This document shows, piece by piece, positions 1 through 5,440 of a stretch of 16,629 nt of DNA. The number at the start of each line of letters is the position of its first letter. Within the stretch, counting starts at the first letter, position 1. The position numbers and the translations under genes were made by a program. The notes beneath the pieces are model-generated. The model was given only the letters and a program-made list of their open reading frames with translations. It ran no database searches and was not told the origin of the DNA. The stretch is from Planctomycetaceae bacterium (GTDB taxonomy: Bacteria; Planctomycetota; Planctomycetia; Isosphaerales; Isosphaeraceae), in the NCBI GenBank assembly GCA_019232645.1, contig JAFANO010000083.1, positions 1-16,629 on the forward strand, written 5' to 3'.

Positions 1-244
1 ACGTCCGTGTTTTCTGATCGTCATCGCAGCCGGGATTTTCCAGATGAGGGCCGTCCGACTCGCTGGTCTGCCTCATCCGGTTGAACCCAAGGCACACTCA
101 AGGAGCGTTGAGGACGCGAGTCAAGACAATTCCGAGCAAAGTTATACCCGCCGGTGGGCGTCTTGAAAGTTGGTGGAATCTCTGTACACAAGAGCGAAAG
201 CGGGCATCGTCGAGGAAAACCCGACCGTAGGACCGGAGGCCATC

Positions 245-484
245 ATGCCATCGATTCCGCCGCCCCCTGAGATGCAGGCCGACATCGAGCAGCTCGCCAG
301 GGAAATCCACCAGGCCATCGACGCCGAGATCGGTGAACTGGCCGCCAACCTCGCCACGACCGACGATGCCCACCTCTTCGGCGACAACGAGTTCACGATC
401 CGCGCCCTGGCCCACAAGATCGCCGCCCGAGCCGTCGAGCGGCATCTGACGCGAAAAAAAACGGATACGAAGGCGCCAGCGTGA
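245..484 (+). CDS. ISKra4 transposase, upstream frame (orfA)
   Basis: This 79-residue frame encodes the N-terminal helical part of an ISKra4-type transposase. The ATG at 245 is chosen because GGAGG (235-239) lies five bases upstream; an in-frame TTG at 170 falls inside the inverted repeat and has no such signal. The product begins MPSIPPPPEMQADIEQLARE and ends in a Lys-rich tail. It has no catalytic residues. Its TGA stop (482-484) overlaps the GTG of the next frame (481-483). The eight-A run at 454-461 permits a -1 shift that would fuse it to the downstream frame, giving a protein of about 463 residues. In many relatives the two parts are one reading frame, so this is likely half of one transposase rather than a separate regulator. 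Confidence 0.7.
   Translation: MPSIPPPPEMQADIEQLAREIHQAIDAEIGELAANLATTDDAHLFGDNEFTIRALAHKIAARAVERHLTRKKTDTKAPA
454..461 (+). promoter_or_regulatory. A8 slippery sequence for -1 ribosomal frameshift
   Basis: Eight consecutive A residues are read in the upstream frame as CGA AAA AAA ACG. A slip of one base back gives AAA AAA AAC GGA TAC and continues open as KKNGYEGASVTCPHC directly into the downstream transposase frame, with no stop between. The peptide made by the slip is a natural lead-in to the zinc ribbon. Frameshifting is inferred from the heptamer and the open frame, not measured; a simple one-base indel in an originally single frame would look the same. Confidence 0.6.
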
Positions 485-1635
485 CCTGCCCGCATTGCGA
501 CCAAGCGGCCGAGTTCCACTCGCACCGCCCGCACACGCCCGTCAGCCTCGTCGGCGCCATCCGCTACCACCGCGCCTACTATCTCTGCCGGCGCTGCGGT
601 ACGGGGTTCTTCCCCTTCGACCAACAGGCCGGGCTGTCGCCTCGGAACCTCACACCGGCCTTGGAGCGCGTCGCCACCCTGGCCGGGACGGTCGCCGACA
701 GCTTCGAGAAGGCCGCCGACTTGCTCGAGGAGATGGCGGGCGCCCGGCTCGGGGAATCCACCGTCGAGCGGGCCACTGAAGACGCCGGTCAGCGTCTGGC
801 CGACGCGGTCCGGACGGGCACGACCTTCGGCCCCAAGGCGGATTGGCCCTGGCCCAAGGACTACGAGGGTCGGCGGTGCGCCTATGTCGAGCTCGACGCG
901 ACCGGTGTCCGGCAGCAGGCTGAGGGAGGCGGGCCGGCCGAAGGGCGGATGGCCTACGTGGGGATGGTCTGCAACCCCGGCCCCGAGTGGCCGTGGCCTG
1001 ACGAGACACCCCGGCCGATGCGGGCGCGCTACCTCTCCGGGTTGTACCCCCTGGAGGATTTCGCACCGCTGCTCCGCAAGCCCGCTGGGCAGGTCGGCAT
1101 GGACCGGGCCGATCGCTGGATCGGACTGACCGACGGCGGCAACGGGCTGGAGGGCCGGCTGATGGAGAACTTCCCGCGTGTGGAAGTGGTCATCTTGGAT
1201 TTCTATCACCCGGCGGAAAAGCTCACCGGCTTGGCGCGGCGGCTGTACCCCGAGGACGAGGCCCGGGCGGAGGATCAGGCGCGGCAGTGGCGTGGGCTGC
1301 TCCAGGACGAAGGTGGCGCGGTCCTGGCGGCGGTGCTGAGCGAATGGGCCTGGCCGCGCCGTGCGGGGCTGAGTGACGCGGTTGACGACGTGGTTGGCTA
1401 CCTGGAGCGACACGCGCACCGGATGGAGTACCCGGAATACCTGGCGCGGGGCTGGTGCATCGGCAGCGGCGCAGTGGAGAGCGCGTGCAAGACGGTGGTG
1501 GGCCAGCGCCTGAAGCTGGCGGGGATGCGCTGGGGCGAGGATGGGGCGAATGCCGTCTGTCATCTGCGCGCCCTGTATCGCAGTGAGAGAGGCCAGTGGG
1601 AAGCGTTCTGGGGCCGCGACTTCAGCCCTAACTGA
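481..1635 (+). CDS. ISKra4-family transposase, catalytic frame (orfB)
   Basis: DDE-type transposase of ISKra4 that would cut and join the ends of the surrounding element. From the GTG at 481 it is 384 residues. Visible parts are a zinc ribbon with cysteines at about 3, 6, 36 and 39 (CPHC and CRRC), a helical region, and candidate catalytic acids: Asp139 in YVELDATGV, Asp240 in VVILDFYHP and Glu333 in GSGAVESACKTVVGQR. The C-terminal signature GMRWGEDGANAVCHLRALY is typical of the family. No good Shine-Dalgarno precedes the GTG, so synthesis probably depends on coupling to the upstream stop (GTGA overlap) or on the -1 shift at 454-461. No internal stop or frameshift is seen, so it may be active. 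Confidence 0.85.
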   Translation: MTCPHCDQAAEFHSHRPHTPVSLVGAIRYHRAYYLCRRCGTGFFPFDQQAGLSPRNLTPALERVATLAGTVADSFEKAADLLEEMAGARLGESTVERATEDAGQRLADAVRTGTTFGPKADWPWPKDYEGRRCAYVELDATGVRQQAEGGGPAEGRMAYVGMVCNPGPEWPWPDETPRPMRARYLSGLYPLEDFAPLLRKPAGQVGMDRADRWIGLTDGGNGLEGRLMENFPRVEVVILDFYHPAEKLTGLARRLYPEDEARAEDQARQWRGLLQDEGGAVLAAVLSEWAWPRRAGLSDAVDDVVGYLERHAHRMEYPEYLARGWCIGSGAVESACKTVVGQRLKLAGMRWGEDGANAVCHLRALYRSERGQWEAFWGRDFSPN

Positions 1636-1653
1636 TCGCCTGTACCACCAACT

Positions 1654-2014
1654 AATGTGATGCTCACCGTATACCCGCAGTCGCCAAGAAACACCAACCC
1701 AGGTCCCGTCAAGCCCGCCCAAATTCAGGTTTCGGACCCTCGGGACGGACCGTCCCCGTCCGGCTCGCCACCGCTCGTCATCCCTCAACCCGGCCCAGCT
1801 CGGGGGATGCCGAACGCTGACATCGAGGTGTGGGGTTATTCGGGCTCGACTGACCAGGCAGGGCAACTCCCAGGGCCGGGGGAACGGGCCACTCTCTCGG
1901 AACGACGGACGACCGTGCCGTGACAAATGGTATATACCCAAGCTGTCACTGAACAGGGAGCCGGCTTGCCGATTTAGCTTGACAGTCGGGGCGGCGCGGG
2001 GCGGGGCGGGCGAA
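1654..2014. other. Gene-free stretch right of the ISKra4 element
   Basis: No reading frame here resembles a protein; the 88-codon plus-strand frame at 1657-1923 is rich in Pro/Gly/Ser, lacks a ribosome-binding site and looks spurious. The stretch contains a 27-bp segment at 1921-1947 that is about 22/27 identical to 9611-9637. It ends in a G-rich tract (about 1987-2010) just past the stop of the minus-strand membrane-protein gene. Confidence 0.5.
1921..1947. repeat. Dispersed 27-bp repeat, copy 1
   Basis: Begins TGACAAATGG and ends CTGTC. By eye 22 of 27 positions match 9611-9637, in the same orientation and also between genes. It could be a relic insertion-sequence end or a shared regulatory motif; no matching partner in inverted orientation was found. 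Confidence 0.4.
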
Positions 2015-2548
2015 TTAGCTTGGTTTTTGCGTTTGGTCGCTGCCATCAGGGCTCCTCCCTTGCTGAGAGTCTTGCGGGCCAGCCCTCTTGGTTTTCCCAA
2101 GGAATGAGAGCACAAGGGCGACGATACCGCCCGTGAGGAACCCGGCTCCCCAACCGATCGCTTCGCTGACTTCTGTGATGATGTCGCTTCTGAAGGGCAG
2201 GCGAAGGCGTTCACCACTCCTCGCTCCGCTGATTCCCCAGCCCAGGAACCCCGTTCCCAGGCCCATAGAGATCACGGCAAAGATCCTTGCGAGTCGCCGC
2301 CCCACAGCCGGGTTGATCAGCCCCCAGACCAACAGCCCGACGAGAAGAAGAAGTCCCGGGAGGATCACATTCTGGAGGCTAACCCTCCCATACGTCGTGA
2401 AGAACCAGCCCAGCAGCCCCACGCCGACAGCAATCGCACTCGTGGTGAAGAGTTTCGTGTACCTCCCCTCCACGGACAAGTTGTTGACGCCCCAGATCAG
2501 CAGTCCTATGGCAAGACCCAGCAATACGAAAGGGAAGAATGGTTCCAT
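2015..2548 (-). CDS. Hypothetical multi-pass membrane protein
   Basis: I do not recognise a family. The 177-residue product is almost all membrane: hydrophobic segments at about 5-24, 34-52, 61-79, 88-107 and 131-150, several containing a recurring G-x-G-L-L-x-W type pattern (GLLIWGV, GLLGWFF, GLLVWGL, GFLGWGI), which suggests internal duplication. A charged, Gln/Ser/Lys-rich tail of about 25 residues follows. The ATG at 2546-2548 is chosen because the first membrane segment starts right after it and a purine-rich GGGAGGGGGAG precedes it; the frame stays open further upstream to 2710, but that extension looks non-coding. The gene stands alone. Confidence 0.6.
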   Translation of the reverse strand: MEPFFPFVLLGLAIGLLIWGVNNLSVEGRYTKLFTTSAIAVGVGLLGWFFTTYGRVSLQNVILPGLLLLVGLLVWGLINPAVGRRLARIFAVISMGLGTGFLGWGISGARSGERLRLPFRSDIITEVSEAIGWGAGFLTGGIVALVLSFLGKTKRAGPQDSQQGRSPDGSDQTQKPS

Positions 2549-2646
2549 TGCTTCGCTCCCCCTCCCGACACCGAGTCCGATCTCCCCATCGCACGAACCA
2601 ATTCCATCCCGATGGCCACTCTCCTGCCGAGTAATCCTTTGGCTGA

Positions 2647-2776
2647 GAGGCTGTGAAAAAATCGCCTCCCAACAACGAATGCGGACGAGTTGATGGTGGC
2701 AACGCGGCAATCCTCAAGGCTTTACATCCATCAACTTCGGTAAATGCGAGCTTTTTGGCGATTGATTCACACACTC
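2647..2776. mobile_element. MITE-like 130-bp inverted-repeat element
   Basis: The ends are 20-bp imperfect inverted repeats: GAGGCTGTGAAAAAATCGCC at 2647-2666 and, read on the other strand from 2776, GAGTGTGTGAATCAATCGCC (16/20 identical). TGA stands immediately outside both ends (2644-2646 and 2777-2779), a possible 3-bp target duplication. Inside lies a second, perfect 8-bp inverted repeat, GTTGATGG (2689-2696) and CCATCAAC (2728-2735), so the whole unit can fold as nested stems. It has no coding capacity. It is lower in GC than its flanks. Confidence 0.5.
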
Positions 2777-3079
2777 TGAGGCAAGGCCGAGCCATCAGGC
2801 GGTGCTCCTGTTCCTCCATTCGCGCCGTCTGTAGTGTCGTTCGCCAGGGTGGGCGGAAAGATATCACCTTACCGGACAGGCGGCATGGAGTACACCTGAC
2901 CTTTGTCCCAGGCACGCCATCCTAGACCGCTAACCCGACGCCCCGTCAGAGGCCAGGGCAAGCGTCTGGGATCGTCGTTCCCGCTGGGCAATTCCGCCCC
3001 CCGGGCTCCCGGCCGAGGGGACCGGGGCGCGGGGGCGCAGGGGGTCATGGCGACAACCACCGCTCATCCCCCCGCCGGG
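2777..3079. other. Gene-free stretch between MITE-like element and PepSY gene
   Basis: No convincing gene on either strand and no strong terminator or promoter recognised. The reading frames crossing it are low-complexity Arg/Pro/Gly frames caused by high GC. Confidence 0.4.
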
Positions 3080-3583
3080 TCACTTCTCCTCCTCTTCCTC
3101 CTCTTCCTCGAACTTGACCGTCTTGCCGTCGGCACTGACCCGGTATTCGACGCTCTTGTGACCCTTCCGCGTCAGGATGTCATAGGCGACGATCTTGCCT
3201 CCCTCCGCGACCGACTCGGCCCCCGTCGCCTTGAGATGGGGGTACGCGGCCTTGAAGGCGTCGAGCGCGACCTTGGGGACCTCGTGGAGCGGGATGGCGG
3301 TCTCGACCTCGAGGACCTCCGCCTCGGGGGTGACCTCGACCTCGACCGCGCGGCCGTGGGCGTTCTTGCCGGTCAGCTCGTAGATGGTCTTGCCCTCCTC
3401 GGTCTCCTTGGAGGCGTGATGCCAGGTGACGCCGGGGACCGCCTTGTCGGCGGCCTCCTTCACCGCGGCGGGGACCTTGTCCAGGTCGATCCTCTGGTCC
3501 TTCTCCTGTTGGCCCACGGCGACCGAGGTGATCAGGCCCGCCAGGCCTACCGCCAGGACGAATCCGCACCATTCCCGATGCAT
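3080..3583 (-). CDS. Secreted PepSY-like domain protein with poly-Glu tail
   Basis: The 167-residue product has a Sec signal peptide (residues 1-24, MHREWCGFVLAVGLAGLITS followed by VAVG) and then two PepSY-like units: about 36-95 (VPAAVKEAADKAVPGV...YELTGKNAHGRAVEVEV) and about 98-160 (IPLHEVPKVALDAFKAAYP...YDILTRKGHKSVEYRV). PepSY-like proteins are small periplasmic or surface proteins often proposed to inhibit or bind other proteins; no substrate can be assigned here. It ends in a run of eight or nine Glu and a Lys, encoded by a cctcctctt-type repeat that could slip. The ATG at 3581-3583 fits the signal peptide and has GGGAG upstream. The gene is monocistronic as far as can be seen. Confidence 0.75.
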   Translation of the reverse strand: MHREWCGFVLAVGLAGLITSVAVGQQEKDQRIDLDKVPAAVKEAADKAVPGVTWHHASKETEEGKTIYELTGKNAHGRAVEVEVTPEAEVLEVETAIPLHEVPKVALDAFKAAYPHLKATGAESVAEGGKIVAYDILTRKGHKSVEYRVSADGKTVKFEEEEEEEEK

Positions 3584-3775
3584 GGTCGTTGCTCCCGGAT
3601 CTATAGGGTCCCGGCCTGCCCCGGTCAGACGACCGACTCGCCGGACTCGCAGCGGGCGCCCGGACCCCCGGCCCGGAGGGGACGTGCCTCGCCACGCGGG
3701 GGGGACCGTCCCCCACGTCACGGGGCCGGGGGCCGTGAGCGCCCCGCGGCGCCCCGTCTCCGAGCCGGCCCGAGC

Positions 3776-3934
3776 CTAGGCGACGCCGCGCGGGGCGTCA
3801 AAGAAAATCTTGGCGAAGATGGGGAACACCAGCGTGTCGCCGGAGGACGTGGAATCAAACGCTTCCCTGAGGCTCTGGAAACCGATCCCTTGCCCCTCCA
3901 GATCGATCATCCGCTCGATCAGATGCCGCAGCAG
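3776..3934 (-). pseudogene. Serine recombinase fragment (catalytic-domain part)
   Basis: A 52-codon minus-strand stretch reads LLRHLIERMIDLEGQGIGFQ and then SLREAFDSTSSGDTLVFPIF, matching the part of resolvase/invertase catalytic domains usually seen as LRHLIE...LEERGIGFRSLTEAIDTTTPGGRLVFHIF. An in-frame TGA lies just before it and similarity stops after IFAKIFF, with a TAG at 3778-3776. The nucleophilic Ser region and the DNA-binding domain are absent. It is a relic with no product. The recombinase C-terminal piece at 4047-4190 lies on the wrong side to be its continuation. Confidence 0.6.
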
Positions 3935-3940
3935 TCATTT

Positions 3941-4005
3941 TCAGAAGTCGATTGCACTTCGGGTCAGAAGTGGTCTGCACCGGGTCGGGAGTGGATTGCA
4001 CTGGG
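3941..4005. repeat. Three imperfect tandem copies of a 21-23 bp repeat
   Basis: Units start at 3941, 3964 and 3985: TCAGAAGTCGATTGCACTTC, TCAGAAGTGGTCTGCACCGG and TCGGGAGTGGATTGCACTGG. Each has the form TCrGrAGTsGxyTGCAC followed by GGG. Short repeated blocks about 20 bp apart are characteristic of IS21-family element ends, where the transposase binds several sites; recombinase binding sites are another option. It lies between the two recombinase fragments, with no adjacent intact transposase. Confidence 0.45.
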
Positions 4006-4046
4006 AATCCTCGCGAGCCGAGATGTGCTGCCGTGATCAGCACTTG

Positions 4047-4190
4047 TTATGAGGGTCGTCGGGCGGCCAGGAGCCTTGGCCCGTCCGGTCGCAACTCCCC
4101 CTTGGGATCGACATGGCGATACAACGTCTGGCGGGTAATCCCCCGCTCGGTGCCCATCGCCCCGATCTTGGTCTCGGGCTGGCCCGATGA
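4047..4190 (-). pseudogene. Serine recombinase fragment (C-terminal helix-turn-helix)
   Basis: The last 47 codons before a TAA (4047-4049) contain KIGAMGTERGITRQTLYRHV, followed by DPKGELRPDG, the helix-turn-helix and tail typical of resolvase/invertase C-termini (GITRQTLYRHV is the recognition-helix part). Upstream the frame turns into low-complexity Pro/Gly/Arg, so the catalytic domain is missing. This piece lies upstream, in minus-strand sense, of the catalytic fragment at 3776-3934, so they come from two genes or from a rearranged one. Confidence 0.55.
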
Positions 4191-4276
4191 CGCCGGAGGA
4201 CCCTCGGGGGGCGGCCCGACAGCTGGCCCCGGGCGTGGGGTCTGGCACCGATTCGAGACGAAGTGGGCCTTGCCTT

Positions 4277-4701
4277 TCATGGGTTCTTCACAACGACGCG
4301 TTTGTGAGAGCGGGCCCCGATGCCAGGCGCCTTCGACTCGCGGTTGCCGGCCCCATCGAGGACCCAGATCTTGTTCGCGGCGATCCCCTCCGCGACGTGT
4401 GGGGGCCGGGTGAGCCCCGCCTTCGACGCGGAGGCACGAGCGGCTCAACGGGCGGCACGCTTCGAGGGCGGCCTTCGCCCCGACCCAGAGGGTCGTGTCC
4501 GAGTCGCGGGCGTTGGCCCGGGTCCGTTCGGGGTAGCTGATGGTCGGCATCTCCTCCGTCCAGCTCGGCGAACTCGGGATGCGGCTCTGACCTCTTGTCG
4601 TCGTGGTCCTCGGTCAGGGACCCGATAGCCATCCATCCACCCGTGGGGATTCCGAACGAGCGGGCCGCACGCCAGCCGGCCTCGTCGGCTCCGGCACGGC
4701 C
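4277..4701 (-). pseudogene. SLOG-fold putative molybdenum-carrier protein, frameshifted
   Basis: Three consecutive minus-strand frames together spell one protein of the SLOG-fold 'putative molybdenum carrier' family. Frame one (about 4701-4555): GRAGADEAGWRAARSFGIPT, then GGWMAIGSLTEDH...HPEFAELDGG, corresponding to the family's GGQTGADRAGL..ALGIPTGGW..G..tEDG. Frame two (about 4550-4440): MPTISYPERTRANARDSDTT, then LWVGAKAALEACRPLSR, matching the Y..RT..NVRDSDgTL block. Frame three (about 4440-4277): VAEGIAANKIWVLDGAGNRE, then SKAPGIGAR, matching the C-terminal i.VLNVAGpREse.PGI block; it ends in TGA at 4279-4277. The nucleotide-binding GGQTG loop has decayed to GRAGA. At least two frameshifts exclude a normal product. 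Family members bind nucleotides or related ligands; the true function is poorly known. Confidence 0.6.
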
Positions 4702-4897
4702 GGCGGCCCTCGTTGATTTGAATTTCGACGCCAGCAACAGAACCATCGACACGATCGATGCGAAGAGACTTCACAGAGGGAGACCCGAAGGGGCATCGGC
4801 TGTCCGAAGTCCGGATGATGCTCCCATTGTTGTCTTGCCCTCCGTGGGGCACACCCCGCTTTCCGCTTGGCATGGGACAACACCCAGGAAGGTATCG

Positions 4898-5095
4898 ATG
4901 AAGAGGTTGCTCTTCGCTGGTGTCGCGGCGCTCGCGACCGCCTTGGGGATCGGAGCCACCTCGGCTCAAGCTCGATATTACGGCAGCCACTACCGCCATC
5001 ACGGCGGCTATTATCGCCCGTACTACCGACCCTACTACCCCTACTACCGACCCTACTACCCCTACTACCCCTACTACGGCGGCTACTACCGTTGA
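4898..5095 (+). CDS. Small secreted tyrosine-rich protein
   Basis: A 65-residue protein with a clear signal peptide (MKRLLFAGVAALATALGIGA then TSAQA, cleavage after about residue 26) and a mature part made nearly only of Tyr, Pro, Arg, His and Gly: an HYRHHGGYY segment and then repeats of PYYRPYY/PYYPYY, ending GGYYR. About half of the mature residues are Tyr. The ATG at 4898 is supported by AGGAAGG at 4885-4891. I do not recognise a named family. Short Tyr-rich, His-containing secreted peptides of this type could serve in the cell envelope or bind metal, or be cross-linked; this is inference. The mature part is encoded by near-perfect short tandem repeats (tactaccc/tactaccg), so length variation is likely. 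Confidence 0.75.
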   Translation: MKRLLFAGVAALATALGIGATSAQARYYGSHYRHHGGYYRPYYRPYYPYYRPYYPYYPYYGGYYR

Positions 5096-5135
5096 TCCTG
5101 CGACGGGACGCGGAGCGAGCATGACGTAACGCGAA

Positions 5136-5167
5136 CCGCCCGCCAAGCTCGATGGCCAGGCGGGCGG
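5136..5167 (+). terminator. Hairpin downstream of the Tyr-rich gene
   Basis: CCGCCCGCC at 5136-5144 pairs perfectly with GGCGGGCGG at 5159-5167 around a 14-base loop, 40 bases after the stop of the Tyr-rich gene. There is no T run after it, so it may be a weak or factor-assisted terminator, or simply part of the neighbouring WGR relic. Confidence 0.35.
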
Positions 5168-5300
5168 CGGTGCCGATGCGGCCGTAGCTGATCTCCACCA
5201 CCCAGACGCCGAACAGATCGATCCCGGCCTCCACCTGATCCTGTCGGAAGCACCGTCGGGCGGGATTTCTGGCTTCGAGGATGACGCGGAAGTCGAGCAT
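5166..5300 (-). pseudogene. WGR-domain protein, N-terminal fragment
   Basis: From an ATG at 5300 the minus strand reads MLDFRVILEARNPARRCFRQ, then DQVEAGIDLFGVWVVEISYGRIG. This matches the start of WGR domains (f.viLea.NpA...yr...G.DLFG.W.V...wGRIG); the signature Trp-Gly-Arg is Tyr-Gly-Arg here. Similarity ends after about 45 residues, where the domain should go on for another 30 or so. The frame remains open but reads Arg/Ser-rich non-family sequence across the opposite-strand Tyr-rich gene. WGR domains occur in PARPs and in bacterial proteins of uncertain role, where they contact nucleic acids. Judged a 3'-truncated relic. Confidence 0.55.
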
Positions 5301-5440
5301 GGGTTGGTAAAGAAAACGTCCCTTTTCCTTACCACGGGAGTTGTACCCACTGGCATCCGGAAATCGGTGATCAGGTCACGAAGAAGTGTGCCAAATGCGG
5401 CGTGGCGAAGCCATTGGATCTCTATTCCCGGAAGTCGTCG

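Larger units (their letters stand above)
168..1653 (+). mobile_element. ISKra4-family insertion sequence, apparently complete
   Basis: The element is bounded by a 9-bp perfect inverted repeat, AGTTGGTGG at 168-176 and CCACCAACT at 1645-1653, lying just outside a two-frame transposase unit (245-1635). Length is about 1486 bp. No clear target-site duplication is visible in the immediate flanks. The transposase belongs to the ISKra4 family by its N-terminal zinc ribbon and DDE-containing core. The ends were called only from the inverted repeat, so the true tips could differ by a few bases. Confidence 0.75.

Noticed and set aside
142..2217. A 691-codon open frame on the minus strand through the IS
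   Set aside because: It is antisense to the ISKra4 transposase and to the membrane-protein region; Arg/Pro/Gly-rich composition and no known motif. A GC artefact.
2903..4036. A 377-codon plus-strand frame opposite the PepSY gene
   Set aside because: The minus strand has the signal peptide and PepSY motifs; the plus frame is low-complexity Leu/Gly/Asp sequence with no start signal.
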